NCBI GenBank assembly: GCA_019914995.1
Contig: CM034138.1
Coordinates: forward strand, 6,082,535 to 6,146,534
Reading direction: 5' to 3'
DNA from: Acanthochlamys bracteata
Lineage: Eukaryota > Streptophyta > Magnoliopsida > Pandanales > Velloziaceae
DNA: 64,000 nucleotides
The position numbers and the translations under genes were made by a program. Below, piece by piece: positions 13,001-37,801 of this stretch. The first letter of the stretch is position 1. Each line of letters begins with the position of its first letter. The notes under the pieces were generated by a model. It saw nothing but the letters and a program-made list of their open reading frames with translations. It made no database searches and was not told the DNA's origin.

Positions 13001-16000
13001 CACCATGCTCATCCTGTTGATACCTTTCTGAAAACACAAATTAACTTATCTCTCATTGTCAAACAAGGCACAAAGACGTTGCTAAGAAATGTCACTCAGT
13101 ATTGCAAATTTAATAATTTACCTATTAGGGTCACCGCCATAGTCCTCGATGTAATTGCACACAAAAGAGATTCCTTCAGACACATCTTTTACCATATCAC
13201 TGATAGTCCCTTGAGGGAAATTTCTGTAAACGGTTGCATTGTGAGCAACTAAAATGCTTTACAACGACCAAGCTTACTTATAACAATAATGTCCAAGAGC
13301 GTACCGATAATCTATGCATGCAACTAAGATGCCCCGTTCAGCCAAGCGCTTACCAAGGAGAGAACCCCAAGCTTTGTATCTGCAGGAAAAGAGTTCCAAT
13401 GGGCAAAACATACATTCATAGCAAGACGGGACCTAATAGCACATTTCAAATCGTTCTACCTACCCAATGATCCATGCTCCTCCAGTCACAAATATAACTA
13501 CTGGTTTAAGTCGAGAAGTATCTTTTGGTACATAAAGGTCAAGGCTGCAGAAACCATAGTGTCAAAGCCCAAGCCAAGATGTTCAATCAATGAAGCAAGG
13601 TCATATAAATTACTTAAAACATAGCTGGAAAGCAAATATATTCTACCGATTTCTTGGTTGTTCACCGTACACAAGACTTCTCCAAACTTGACTTGAGAAG
13701 AAATAATAATATCCAACTGTAACAAGCACAAAACTGGAATTATGGCTTGAGTAATGTTTTCTGGAGCAAAATGCAGAACTAAAAAGGAACTCGTTTATGT
13801 GGCCTCAAAGTTATATAAGCTCAATCTTTGCTAAATAATTTGAGGTAATTGAATAATGATGCAAAATACATAAAACAGGAAACATATGTCAAACTATAAA
13901 AACCTTGTATGAACCCTGGCATAAGTAACATTGCATAACAACCAAGGGCGAGAAACTTCAAAATCCACCTATAGCCTACCCTGCAAAAAAATGAAGTGAT
14001 CAGGAGAGCATAGAACCTTCCTAGAGATGATAATTTCATTATAGCAAGACTCAAAATGTGTAAGGTACAAAAGCAGAATAGATACTAAAGTTGTTGGTGT
14101 GCATGCACATTGAAGCCTTTGGTTGGTGGAAAAACTATGAGCAAACATATAGAATAGAATTTTTTTTTTTTTTATTCCATCATTTTTTTCAAAATAATTT
14201 CCTGCATTTCTATTATATTTGGATACGAGTGTATCATTCACAGACAGAAAAAGTAGGCCATCATCACAAGGGGGAAACATATTGTGGTATATTCGGTTCA
14301 CCAAAATGGCAGCATATTATGGCTAGAGGTGAAACTCTATCTGATAAAATTGGAATGTGTACCAAAGTACTAGATGCAACATATGTAGACACTCACATGC
14401 TCAGAAGGGTCAGAATGGCAAATGCAATGGCTGACAGGGACCTGCAATAGGACATACACTACACTGTAAACGATTGTACATGAAATCTAAGCACTTGCAA
14501 GAAATACGTTATGCATGCAGGAAGCATTGAAGAGTAGAAACAACAAGGAAATTTAAGTTCACATATGGTACAGCATCCTAGGTTCTGGTATCTGCCAACA
14601 TATTTTTCACTGCACAGATTTATAAGAATTAGGAAGCAACATTGGATATTTTAACTTCTAATTGAAATTCAATAAACTAGAAAGTAAAGTATTGAACTAA
14701 GGATAATGACAGCTGCGCGCCCCCATAAAATAAAGGTCTTTGAATTAAAAGCACAACTACCACACTAACAGCCTTTTGGACCCCGAAGTCATAAAAACAA
14801 GGTATGTTCACTTAGTCCAACATCACTTCATATTTCTCAGGTATAATTATGATCTCAATTTGAACCCTGAATTTTCACACTAATATCTTTCCTATGCCCA
14901 TATTTCCTCCTCACTTAGCAACATTCTCACTTTAGATTTAGTCTTCTAGTTCCACAATTCCATCTCATTCAGTCGCATAACACATATTCTGACTAAATCT
15001 AATTCTATTCATTGAAAAGAACACTACCTAGAAAGTAAAACCTCACATTCTTTACACTGCACACAATGATTTGAAAGTCAAATCAAAGAAACTACAACGG
15101 CAAAAGGTGCCATGGTGGGAACTGCGTTTGAAAACAAAACATAAAAAGTCCACTTGAAGAGCGCTAAGAGTCCACTTCAAGACATTCTTGGATTTGTTGA
15201 CCTCCAAAATGCCAGCAATTGTGAGTCACCTGCATGGCATTTAATCTGTTCATTGCTATATTACATCCAGAAGACAATATGTGAATTTAATTCATCCATT
15301 TGACCTTGTGCCTCTTTCTTTTCTCTTTGCAGTCAGGATCATTTGCTAACTTAACGTCTTAAGAGAATCTCAAGTACTTGCATACTTGGATGTATAATAG
15401 CTCCTTCTCGATCCGAACTAAAAAAATATTAACATGTGCTTTCTCATCTGTCTAGCATTCCTAAGCAAATTAATGGCAGCGCGCCGCACGTCATATTAAA
15501 GAATAGTAATACCATATCTTCGTACGAACAGAATATACTAAAGCATCCGTGTTCATCTAGCTTTCCTCCTCAAATAAAAAAAGGATAAGAAGAATGAAGA
15601 AAAAGGGGGTAAAATCCACAAGTTCCGACTGCTCGTACCGAGTTTCATGAACTAAGCAACCAGTGATTGAAATTATTTACCCGAGGTAAGTAAGTAGTGC
15701 GACAGCGAGCTGCGTGATGACAAAAGTCTCGGCAGCGGCGACACTGACATCACGGCGGATCGATTGAGTCAGGGGCGGTGATGCCGCGCCGGCGGCGAAT
15801 GAATCGGCGCCGAGAGACAGCTGTCGCCTGTTGGTAAAGGACTGCGACTGCTTGGGGCGGCGGAGCAAGGGATGCATCGAGTCCGTCGAAGAAAGAGAAG
15901 AAGAAGTGCGACTGACCACTCTATCCAGTTGGCCCCCGTCGTTGATCTCCGCCGTCGCGGCCGCTGCTTCGCTCAGCGACCGCGGCTTTAGCTCCGACTG

Positions 16001-16003
16001 CAT
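7016..16003 (-). CDS. ICME: Isoprenylcysteine alpha-carbonyl methylesterase (ICME/ICME-like), 11 exons, 442 aa
   Basis: Alpha/beta-hydrolase that removes the methyl ester from prenylated C-terminal cysteines; in Arabidopsis the ICME proteins are membrane-bound and affect abscisic-acid responses. Coding exons read from the minus strand: 16003-15681, 13980-13904, 13716-13647, 13544-13464, 13379-13305, 13223-13122, 10286-10149, 9653-9588, 9503-9360, 8906-8816 and 7177-7016. All junctions are GT-AG, phases agree, and the frame stays open to TGA at 7018-7016. Visible parts: a Ser-rich N-terminus; hydrophobic segments at about residues 92-140; the oxyanion-hole region VTGGAW (176-181); the nucleophile elbow GQSAG with Ser250; and probable catalytic Asp351 and His383 (KTHTD). 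The C-terminus REVSPF matches the family, and the length is close to Arabidopsis ICME (about 427 aa). Intron 6 is 2.8 kb; intron 10 holds a probable transposon remnant. Which ICME paralogue this is cannot be settled here. Confidence 0.93.
7955..8515. mobile_element. Probable non-autonomous DNA transposon in intron 10 of the ICME gene
   Basis: The ends are roughly inverted and carry repeated GATCGG/TCGGAT, GGGTC and TCGAATTC-like strings (left about 7960-8110; right about 8340-8510, including CGGGTCA and GATCCGACC). They flank a very AT-rich core with (AT)n runs at about 8164-8183 and 8192-8208. This layout is common in plant non-autonomous hAT-like elements. No coding sequence is present. Exact ends and a target duplication could not be fixed by eye, so both the boundaries and the class are tentative. 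Confidence 0.4.
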
Positions 16004-18400
16004 CTGCGATAAGAATGAAATCGGAAGCTGAGAAGAAGATTGAGAGATGATGATGGGTTTGGATTAAAAACCAGAAAGAACGAGAAGAAGAAAAAGTTTT
16101 TTATTCGTTGTTTGTAGTGTTTGGTGAATCTGGTGATTGAATGATGTAAGGTAGCAGCGAGGGAGAAGGATTCGAAATGAAACGGAACGAAAAGACGGTG
16201 ATTAATTTATAGGTTAAGTTAGATTAAAATTAGATTATTAATCGACTTAACACGAGAGAATCATATTTTCAAAATGAGTTCTGTTACATTTCAATTAACA
16301 TAACTGATCCTTCAACATTAGTTAGTAGTGCGCATTTACATTTCTTCATTTTCTTTAGGAGCATTAATTTAATATCAGTATTACGGCTTTCTATTATTAT
16401 CGCAGAGAGCTTTTTGTTTTTGGTTAAATACTTGTTCAAGGAATGGAGAGTTGGAGACTTAGATTAATCAATTCCTTTGACGGAGATTAAAAAAGGTGAA
16501 AAAAGAGAATGATTGGAAAAGTCTCCAGGGAGAAGACGATGTAGGACCTGTAGAAGGTTCGGCCCCACGGCCGCGGGACGCGTGGCAGCTTAACGTTCTC
16601 CTTTTTTCTTTAATTTATGGAAAACGTAATTAATAAGGACAGGATTAGGATTATGAATATCAGTATTAAAAATATGATTTTTTAGTTGTTGCGAAAGCAA
16701 AGAGGGAAAGAACACTAGAAGAGGGCGACAGAAAGAACACGTTGCCTTCTTAAACAGTAGAAAAAAAGTGCTTTTGGTAAAGTAGTGGCTAGTAGGCCAA
16801 CCGCAATCTGACAAAGCAGCTTTTTCAAGTTTTGTTGACACAAAACTTTTGTATTTCTTAAACTTTGCAACTCATTTTTTTAAAATTAATTACTTTTTAA
16901 TATTATTTATATTAATTTATATTTTTAATATTTTCTTCTGATATAATAAATTAACTCACCTCCACAAAAACTAAAACATTATTTTAATTTATTTCTTTTG
17001 TTAAAAATTAGAATTTAATTTATCTTAATAGTATTATTATATTAATTTACTTTTTAATAATTACTTTGTAATAATTTTTCAGAACCGATAAATAAGCATG
17101 GATGTCAGAATCGAGTCTGGGTATGGGGTGTGTTTCAATGGTTTACTTGTTAGCAAACTGTAATACGGTAATGCTTACGAGTACGTTTTCGAAACTCATT
17201 CGTATTTCAAAAAATATTAATTGTTTAAATTCTAAGTTGATTTTCTAAATTAGATTTTATTAAATAATTTATGTAATATAAAATCTATTTATTGATTTTA
17301 TTTAAAATAAGTTTTTTAATATTCAAAATAATTTCTTTTAAAATATTTTTATTTTATGTGCTTCCAAATGCGTAGTATCTGTAAGCAAGACAAAACCTCT
17401 AGCTGTAACTATTTAAAAATTTTATTTTAAAATTAAAAAGGATAAAAATATTTTATATAATAAATTTTTTTTATTATTTATTTTTATTATTTTTTAGTTC
17501 TAGAATTTATTGATCAAAATAAAAAATTTATTCTATAGATACTCTTCGAAATTACAAATTATAAATATGATTTCACTTTTCATCAAAATATTACTTTTAT
17601 TTTAATTGAAGTTTTCATCAAAATATTACATTTATTGTAACTTTTGTATATCTAAAAGAATTTAATAATTTTACTCTTTCGTTCGAACATCAATAAAAAT
17701 ATAATTTTGACCAATTTCAGAGACCTAACGTGGACAACCGAAGACGCTCATTTCTATACGATATTCCGCGACCATTCTCAACAAACAAACAAACAAAAGC
17801 CGCAAGCTGGCTGAGAGCTAGAAAGATTTTCCACTAATGGAAAACGCTCATCACCAGCTTACATTAACGTCAGTGGACTTTGCTTTTAAAATCAAACTTA
17901 TTTTAATAAAAAATTTTTAAGAAATATAAATAAATAATAATAAATTTTAAAATTTTAGTAAAAATTTTAATTAAAAAATTATTATTATTTATTATGCAAT
18001 TTATATATTTTTTATTTAAATTTCTATTCCATAATATTATAGTTTGAAACATGAAATTCCAATCGATAATTAGATAAATTGTGATGGTCAATGCGTGCAT
18101 GTGTTCTCTGTTGAGCTTTTGCTCGCTTCTGGAAAATCACTCATTAGTATTCTGAAAAACCACTCATTAGCTTTTGCTCGGTAATTAACTATATATTTGA
18201 AATTACTTATTAAATTAAAAATATTTTAGAAAAAATATTTTTAAAAGCAAATTTATTTTTTTTAAAAAATAATAAAAATAATAATAATAAAATAGTAAAT
18301 ATAGAGTTTTTATATCATGATATAGATATATAATTCAAAAGTTTATTAAAAAATAATAAATAAAAAATAATAAAGTTTAAGAGTCCTCGGAATAGTGTCG
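16004..18400. other. Leader and upstream region of the ICME gene, then AT-rich spacer
   Basis: About 16004-16200 is purine-rich on the plus strand (pyrimidine-rich on the coding strand), typical of a plant 5' leader and core promoter for the minus-strand ICME gene. An in-frame ATG upstream of 16003 was not needed, because the 442-residue model starts well. From about 16850 the sequence becomes strongly AT-rich, with runs of A and T and no coding signal on either strand. A short direct repeat containing GAGCTTTTGCTCG occurs near 18112 and again near 18168. Confidence 0.5.
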
Positions 18401-18424
18401 GATGGAATGCCTTAATTCTAAAAT

Positions 18425-18652
18425 TGCGTTTTTCAAAACGCTCCATTTTAACTTTTTTATTTTTATATTATTTAATATATATTTTATAAATATTAAAAAT
18501 TTAAAAAATATAGAAAATTTTAACATAGTGAAATTTTTTATTATATATTTTTATTAATTTTTTATAAATAAATAAATAAAATTTATTTTTTAAAAAAATA
18601 AAAATATTTTTTTATTTTAGAAAGACTTTAGTTTATAAATATTCTCTAACGC
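18425..18652. mobile_element. MITE-like element, dispersed AT-rich family, copy 1
   Basis: It begins with GCGTTTTTCAAAACGCTCC and ends near CTCTAACGC. The core has the family pattern: a stretch like TTAATATATATTTTATAAATATT, then an ACATAGTGAAATTTTTTATT-like block, then TTTTTATTAATTTTTT. Termini of the GCGTTTgg/ccAAACGC type recur in the copies listed below. There is no coding capacity. Confidence 0.5.
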
Positions 18653-18699
18653 CGCCTTAAATATATTCTAGGACGGAGACTTTTATGGACTATTTAGTT

Positions 18700-18905
18700 C
18701 AGCTTATAAAAAAATAATTTTTTAATTTTCTATTTTAATATATATTTTATAAATATTTAGAAAATTTATTTAAAAAATGTAAAAAATTTATACATAATGA
18801 GATTTTTAATTAAATATTTTTATTATTTATTTAAAGTAAAAAAATAAAACTTATTTTTATAAAAATAAAAATAATTTTCATTTCCCAAAAAATTCTATTT
18901 TAAAA
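18700..18905. mobile_element. MITE-like element, same dispersed family, copy 2
   Basis: This sits directly after copy 1 in the same orientation. The core block ACATAATGAGATTTTTAATT is followed by TATTTTTATTATTTATTT, and it ends in TTCTATTTTAAAATTAG. The termini are more worn than in copy 1. Confidence 0.45.
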
Positions 18906-20080
18906 TTAGTCACATAGGACCCCTATTCTTGTTTTGGAATTAATCGTCACCACATGCACAAATGAGCTGTGTAATTAGTATATGATCATAAGAGTCGAAA
19001 AGTGGTTCCACGTAGGGAATATTTTTTTATCTAAACTAAAATTTTAAAACTAAATTATTTCGAAAGTAAATTAAGTATACTTAGTTTTTATATTAATTAT
19101 TACTAAAATAAATTTAAAAGCGAAATTCAAAATTTTAAATTTATAAAACAAATTTTCTGCAAAAAAAGTTATTTCATATATGTAGTTTAATTGAAAGTAA
19201 ATTAGAAGTAAAATATTTTAAACAAAAAAATAAACATATTAATAAATACGTTCTTAATTTCATATTAGATGGAATAGAAAAAAACTCAATAAAGTTTTTA
19301 TACCGTAGATGCGCAATTGTAAACTTATCGATGTCGGCAGGTTTAGCTTCACATTATCAAGTTGGGAGTTGTTCAGACTTTTATAAAATTTAAATAATTC
19401 TAGTTTTTATTTGAAAGTAAACTCAAATCTTTAATTTACGTTTATAACGAAACTCATGACCAATTAAACACAAATGTGTTTCTATCATAATAACTTGATT
19501 ATTGATTTAATACATATATCATAATTCAGATACTCGCTTCACGTAAAATTAGGTGTCTGTGAATTTAATCTTATATTGTCAGATGGCTGTTTTTTTCTGT
19601 CTTTGTAAATTCTGAACAATTCTACGTTTGATTTTAAATTTTTGATTGAAATTAAGATTAACAATATAATCAATAGACCAAGGAATTAATTAGCTACACA
19701 TGTCGTGCAATATTATTAAGTTATTATTGATTTACAAGAAAGATTGTCAAAATTAAATATTATATAATATCCTTTTGTTTCAGTAAAATCATAAAATAAA
19801 ACATTAAAATAAAATCATAAAATTTTAATTAGACTGCCTTTTGGCATCTTTTGCTGCTAACGTGCCTGATTCTTTGTATTTTTAGGGGCTAACTGTGATT
19901 CACCGACAAAACAAATACGAATAAAAAGAGCAAAAGTGAAGCAAAAACCATTTTGAACGTGGGGTTTATAAACATATACATATGATGAAGCTTTTTTCTT
20001 GCTTCATGGTAAATAGTCTGATTTATACTGACTGATATTGCATTATCCTCTAATCTCTCGACTCGTTTGGACTTAAAAGG

Positions 20081-20297
20081 AGCGTTTGGTTGAACATTTT
20101 TTCAACGCTCATTTTTAATTTTTAATTTTATAGTTTTAATATATATTTTATAATATATAAAAAAATTATTTAAAAAATATAAAAAAAATTTTATATAATA
20201 AAATTTTTTATTATATATACTTATTATTTTTTAAAAATAAAAAGATAAATATTTTTTATTTAAAAAAAATTTATTTTATAAACAATCTCAAACGTTT
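20081..20297. mobile_element. MITE-like element, same dispersed family, copy 3
   Basis: It starts GAGCGTTTGGTTGAAC and ends AACAATCTCAAACG, so the two termini are imperfect inverted repeats. Inside is the family core with TATATAATAAAATTTTTTA followed by an AT-rich run. No coding sequence. Confidence 0.55.
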
Positions 20298-23200
20298 TCT
20301 TATATCCTCTCCATCATTAGAGATATTTTACCAAGTTTGGGGATGCCGACACACATCAAACGACGGCATCCTCAAAATTGGCCATTTGATTTTATAACGT
20401 CTAAGGTCTGAACATATTGCATCCAACCATTGACTCGACAAATGTGCTTATTGTTTACTAGGAATACCTTGCCCATCCTCTTCAGCATTAGTTCTCAGGT
20501 GAACTTAACTGTAAATTACCTTTTCACAATTGCAATTCCTGGAAAATGTTTTAAGACATTTGGTAGCTTTTTTAAAGATGAAAATAATCTATTCTAAACA
20601 CTGAATACAATAAACAAAAGAAAGAATAATTCTCTACATCTATAGTGTTCTACAATACAATTCACTTCGTACTGCTTTTATGGACTTGTTGAAACAAATC
20701 CGCCAAAACTAATACTTGCCACAAATTTGTCAAGTACATTCCTACTGAGATAAGTACATTCTCATAATTTTGTCACGTAACCCGAAATTGCATTCACCAA
20801 GAAACAAATAATCCAAGTACATCAACCAGGACGACTACTGCATCTACGCAACACCACCACCGAGAGCCTTGGAATGACCCTCCTGAGGAAAGATCTACTC
20901 AATTATAAGTATAATAATACAAATACACAAATTATGAATGGAACAAATCTTACTCTCCTGACAAGTCAAAAAGATCATTTTGCTGATTCACTTTACGTTG
21001 ATGACTATGAAAAAACCTCTAGCTATCCCACAGTTAATATTATACATTAGCTTATTGAGGAAAATCAACAAATGGCTTTATTCAAAAGTCTCACTTTCTA
21101 CACATCTCACTTGGTTTACATTCTTTCCAAGTGAATGAAATGAGCAAAGTCTTTCGGTCAGATAGGGCTCCAATGTATGACAAGCTGGAAATCCACATAT
21201 TTTGTGTGACCTCTCGTTTAGAAAATAATGTAAGCATCATGTAAACCAATATTCATCAAAGCCATCATGATCAATGAAGCGATTAGCTGACATTGGAACT
21301 ATAATGACAGTAATCAATTACATGTAACAGTAACTAATTAACAAGATTTTGACTAAATAAGGTGGGACTACACTATGTACAGGTTGGCTAGAAAAATCCA
21401 TAAATACAATTTAACAAGCATGTATGTACCGGTCTCTCTGAGCTGTTATCTCTGAAGGCTGCACTGCGAGGGAGCACAAACAAACACTATCCATATACCA
21501 AAGAGAATGGTCCCTCCAGCCTTGGCAAGCCAGCTGTTTTAGAGTCACTGCAAGTCATTGCAAGAGTTGAGTTCTTTGTTAGACTCAAGTCACTTTCTAA
21601 CATGTTTATGTGGTGGCATTTACAATGGTAGAAACTAGCACATTAAAGTGATTTTGATAGTTAAGAAAACAGATAACAGAGAATAACCAGATCTGAGAAT
21701 GGCATGCTTGGACTGGTTTAAGAAAAGAGGATAGAGAACAGATACTGCATTTTAATGAACCATTGAAAAAAGGAAAAGAAAAAAACAGGAAATAAGTGAT
21801 ATAAAAAATTCAAATACCTACTTTAGCGCTCATTCTAAAAGTCCTACAACAGACAAGCTACCAGATAGAATGAAGAATATGAAGCAGGACAAACTTGAAT
21901 GGCATAGGGCAGAATAGCAAGATTTGGTTGAGCTACTATTGAGTAAGAGTGCCCCGTACAAGGATATTCTTCATTGATGGGTAAAATGCGTTATAGCAGG
22001 AAACACATGTTAAAAGAGATTATATATTAAAAAAATTAAAAGCCTACAAACAATTTTTGTTTGGTGGCTTAGCAATGAAAACCAAATTCATATAGAAGAT
22101 AAAACAACGATCAGAATGTAAATTTCGAATCAATAAATGATCTTGATAGTGAAGTGGGAAGAGATGTTTTAATCGAAGAGAGAATATTACTTAATCAAAC
22201 ATGGATTATGGCACAATCCTGTAGCATCTGGAAACTTGTGACTATCACCATCTTTGAATAGGTTCATATAAAATAGTATCAAGGCAACTGGATCTAGTCT
22301 CATAAGTCTGCATATTTCCCATGTATAGGCGAAAACACAATAAGATGAGTTCATTCATGGTTTGGAACAATACTATTTATTGAGGCTCCACAGACCATGG
22401 TATTCCATCATGAATTATATGGCACAATCATAACCAAATTTGATGGGCATACAACACATGAGCCAGTATTTTGGTCATGGTTATAAGCCATGAGTAAATA
22501 GCAATACTTCATGGCATATTATTCTCTATTTCAGAAAGAAACAAAACATCTCTTAAGAACAGCTTGAGGAGTAAAGAAGTAGCGAGTATCAACTGTGCAG
22601 CGCTATCAGTTTGCAATGATTATAAGGTAAGAAGAGTAAAAAACCAAGACACAAATAAAAGCTAGAACAAACCATATTAGCCAGGAACTTAAAACAAGTA
22701 CATAGTTGGTAGAGAAAAATGGACTGCAAAGTTACTCAAAGAGGAGTTGATTTCAAAAGTTAGCTCAAAAATGCAACTCCAGTTGGGTCCCACACTAAAC
22801 GTAAGGGGTGTGTTACATTGCCAGAAAAGAAATGCAGACATCTTCTACAAAAGGAGGGAAACAAAACCGAATCTTACAGATTCCACATCTCATACCAATA
22901 GCCCACATCAACAGGGTAGCATTATTATTTTAGAAACTTCAAAGAATTTAAAATCGTTGATTCAATCTTGCAATAGGTCATGCTGAACCTAAAAGCAGTC
23001 ACAGATGAGATTTATACGCAAAAATCTTGGTTTGAACTACCAGTATGCACTGAAACCTCACTTCTATCTACATTATCCCACACAGAACAATCATGCAAAA
23101 CTGACTTGTTGATTGTTAGTCCAAACAATTTGTTTAGCATCGTAACTACTACTATTTTACTTTCAGCAAAGATTTTTAAAAAGGCAATAATTGAGAAATT

Positions 23201-23564
23201 GTTGTGGATCATAAAATGCTTAAATTTTTTAAATGGTAGACAACCACAATTATGGTTTATGAATGATGATGGGACATTCTCTCTTAACAACAACAGGAAT
23301 TGACTACAACCCACATGCAAAGCTGAGGGAGGTCCAGAAATAAATTACAGCAAAAGAAAATTTTGCCAATGACCACTTTTAGTTGGTTTCAATGTATGCA
23401 TAATCCATTGCTAGTCATGCATTACCAGTGCATTCTGTAATGAGCAAATGCCTAATAACAAGTTGAGCCTTTTGTATACACAAACAGCTAGAATGCACAC
23501 GTAAGGTATAAGAACCAAGGAATATGAAAGAGAAAGCATACATACGTTTGCTGTGGATGCCATC
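20298..23564. other. Region downstream of the SIN3-like gene; possible 3' exons
   Basis: No convincing protein-coding gene was recognised here. On the minus strand there are splice-like signals. A donor (AAC|GTATGT, GT at 23540-23539) lies 25 bases after the SIN3-like stop. A 104-base block at 21533-21430 has an acceptor AAAACAG and a donor CCG|GTACAT. A good acceptor TTTCCTCAG ends at 20883. These could be spliced 3' untranslated exons of the SIN3-like gene or part of an unrecognised small gene. One frame of the 21533-21430 block reads as a short hydrophobic peptide that starts near WLAKAGG and stops inside the block, but its phase does not fit the upstream donor. Open frames on the plus strand at 22747-23303 show no family resemblance. 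Confidence 0.35.
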
Positions 23565-35232
<11,668 letters not shown>

Positions 35233-36221
35233 TCGCTCGTCAACCGACCCCAAAGTTTTTCAATCAACCAACCTAATCAATTAATCAATCAACGCCAACT
35301 CCAGAGATCTCCACTGTTCTCTATTCCACCACACAATAATCAATCAACCAAACAAACAGAAACAGAGAAAAAGAGAGAACAAATTATCTCTCTTTTTTCC
35401 GTCTCTGGTCTCTTTATGTTTAGTCTTCGCAGCAGCAGCAGCAGCAGAAGAAGAAGAAGAAGAAGAAGAGATCTAAAATTGTAGTCGATTAATCTCGAAA
35501 TTCAATACCAACTCTTTCAGAACCGAACGATCAGAAGAAGAAGAAGAAAAATACAAACACTCGAAATCGAACCAAAAACCTGAATATTGAAATAAAAATT
35601 TCGTTTGATTCTCTTTCTGTTCTGTTTCTCAACTGGTATTGTTGTAATTGTTCTTCTAACTACAACAATTTGAGTTGTAATTCGAGAGAAAGAGAAAACT
35701 CGGTAAGCGGAGAAGAGAAAGAAAGAACGAAAGATAGCTAGCGTGAGGAGCGAGGTAAAGTTTCTTGAGCTCTACCAGGAACGGGATCACTATTTCTTAC
35801 GCACCGGGGTCTTATTTGCATCTCTTACCATATATATAAAAGTAAAAATTATTAAAATCTTTATTTTATTATTAAGCAAATAAAAACTTGTAGTAACTGA
35901 CGCTAGGATATTTTAAGTTTAAGACAAATTAGCTAAAGTTGTTACTAATTAGCTTGTTGGTTTATTTATTATAAAAGAAATAATTGGATAGAAGTGTAAA
36001 TTATAACCTTATGTCAGCTGTAGGATTAGTTTTTGGTACAAGTGGCATACGCCATGTTTATATAGTCCGGGTACTGAATTGCAAAAGTGCTACAGAACTG
36101 CAAGTAGTAGTGCTACTAATTTTACAGGAACAACCTTTGAGTTTATCTAACTTGTGACCTACGCAGTTAGCAATTGACTCAAACTCGGTGCAACGGAACT
36201 TACAACCAGATTGATCTATGG
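35233..36221. other. 5' leader and promoter region of the SIN3-like gene
   Basis: About 35240-35760 is rich in A+G on the plus strand, so C+T-rich on the coding strand, as expected of a plant 5' leader. It contains a compound microsatellite at 35430-35469 in which CAG repeats pass into AGA repeats, and a further AAG tract near 35534-35548. From about 35830 the sequence is AT-rich spacer with no coding signal. A TATATATAA-type string near 35830 may be too far from the ATG unless the leader is long or spliced. Confidence 0.45.
35430..35469. repeat. Compound trinucleotide microsatellite (CAG then AGA units)
   Basis: About six GCA/CAG units run directly into seven or so AGA units with no interruption. 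It lies about 200-240 bases upstream of the SIN3-like ATG, within its likely transcribed leader. On the mRNA strand the repeat reads as CTT then CTG units. Confidence 0.85.
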
Positions 36222-36436
36222 GGCGTTTGAAAACGGTTTTGAAATAAGATTTAATCTAAAATAGATATATTTATTTTTTATCTAAAATAGTAGTAAAAAA
36301 TAAATAATAAAAATATTTTATTATATAAAATTTTTTTATATTTTCTAAATTTTTTGATAAATTATAAAAAGTGCATTAAAAAATATGAATTGAAAAATTA
36401 AAAATTATTTTTTTGAAAAATTTAACCAAACACTCT
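36222..36436. mobile_element. MITE-like element, same dispersed family, copy 4 (reverse orientation)
   Basis: The termini are GGCGTTTGAAAAC on the left and AACCAAACACTC on the right, an imperfect inverted pair. The core is the reverse complement of copies 1-3: AATAATAAAAATATTTTATT followed by ATAAAATTTTTTTATATTTT. It lies upstream of the SIN3-like gene. Non-coding. Confidence 0.6.
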
Positions 36437-36599
36437 AAAACTTGTTTGCAAAAGAATTTCAGAAATATGTTAAACCACAAAATTCGTACTTCGATCTTTA
36501 TATTTTTGCAAATTAAAGCTTCTTATTTCGGTTATATAAACTAATCATGTATTGACATAAACAAATCCAGACCAAAATACGATCCTGATATAGGAATTG

Positions 36600-37400
36600 T
36601 GTTAGATAAACTTGCAAAATCAACTAAAAAAGGAGGGATAAATTGAGTTGATAATTAAAAATTTTAATTAATAGAAGTTCCTATATATAGCAGTTAACCA
36701 GCAGGCTATGCGTGTGATAGATTCTACGAGAGTTATAGCATAACAGATTTTACGGCAAGTAAATTTAATAGTAAATCAAAATAACTCAGTAGATTTATAT
36801 TTTCGGCAAATCCCTTTGCCTAGATCTGCAAATTCTCTATCACAAGAGCTAAATGATCACTAAATTTTAAAAGCTACACTTATCAAGAATAAAATGATTT
36901 ACCAAACACACTTGTTCTTAAAGATTTGTTTATACCAACAATCCTTCATACCCTACTGGACACGCACGTTCCTAGTTAAACAGCTAGTTTTGTTACAAAA
37001 TTAGTGAACTCCCATCAGGCTTCTACCCAGTCTCTTCCTCAAGTGCTCGAAACACTTAGTCTCTAATTTATAAAAATTAACACAAATTAGGTGTAGGATC
37101 AATCTCAAACAAAAATAAACTTAAAATAATTAAATGAGATGATCAAAAGGGTGCCAGAAAGTGTGTTCTGAAATTGATCAGTAATGAAGATTGTCTCTAT
37201 TTGAAGGATTTTAGTATGTGTAATTCTTATTTTTTCTTCTCTGAATTTCTCAGTGTTTCCCATTCTTTTCTCTTCTGCAATTCTTTTCGTAATTTGACTT
37301 GTGAATTCTCTAGCTATTATTTATATGTCTCTGAATTTCACATTCAAATAGCAACCAAATAGCTGGCTATTAGGTGGTTGTCTGTAAATGAAAGATCTCT
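36600..37400. mobile_element. Fossil LTR fragment related to the Copia-type element at 45.8-50.0 kb
   Basis: The left end TGTTAGAT matches the left end of the repeat at 45792. Similar landmarks follow in the same order: a GAATTGAGTT/AAATTGAGTT string, a GCAGGCTAT-like string, then TTCGGCAAA(A/T)(C/T)CCTTTGCCTA-like sequence and a later CCTACTGG string. The match weakens after about 37150 and the right end is not defined. It looks like an old, broken LTR, perhaps a solo repeat, clearly older than the copy at 45.8 kb. Confidence 0.55.
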
Positions 37401-37801
37401 TTGTATCATAGCTCGCTTGTTGTATGCAAAAAAATTAAAAATTAAAAATACAAATACAAACATAAAAGCACTTGAAAAATACTTCTAAATAGCCACTTAT
37501 TCTATTTACATAAATTGCTAAAGGTAGTCCTATCAATACTTTCTAATTATTATACGATTGAGATAATATGACTCACCTAAGTTTGAAATGGTTTTTTGAA
37601 AATTTATACTATTAGTATAAATAGTATTTACTAGATCAAAAAATTTAGTCTATTTTGATAAAAGAAAATTTCATTTCTTTAGCAATCAAGTTGGGGTCAA
37701 ATTCAATCTCTTCTAAAAATATATATCATAACACTTGAGCACTTGAAAATTAACAAGTATCCATCTGCTTTGAATTATTAATTTTAGTCTTTCAAGATTA
37801 A

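Noticed and set aside
14091-14450. 119-residue open frame on the plus strand within ICME intron 1
   Set aside because: No family resemblance, no splice context and low-complexity Phe runs; it lies in intron sequence of the minus-strand gene.
22747-23320. Consecutive open frames on both strands downstream of the SIN3-like gene
   Set aside because: The codon content looks random and no protein family is recognisable; not called as genes.
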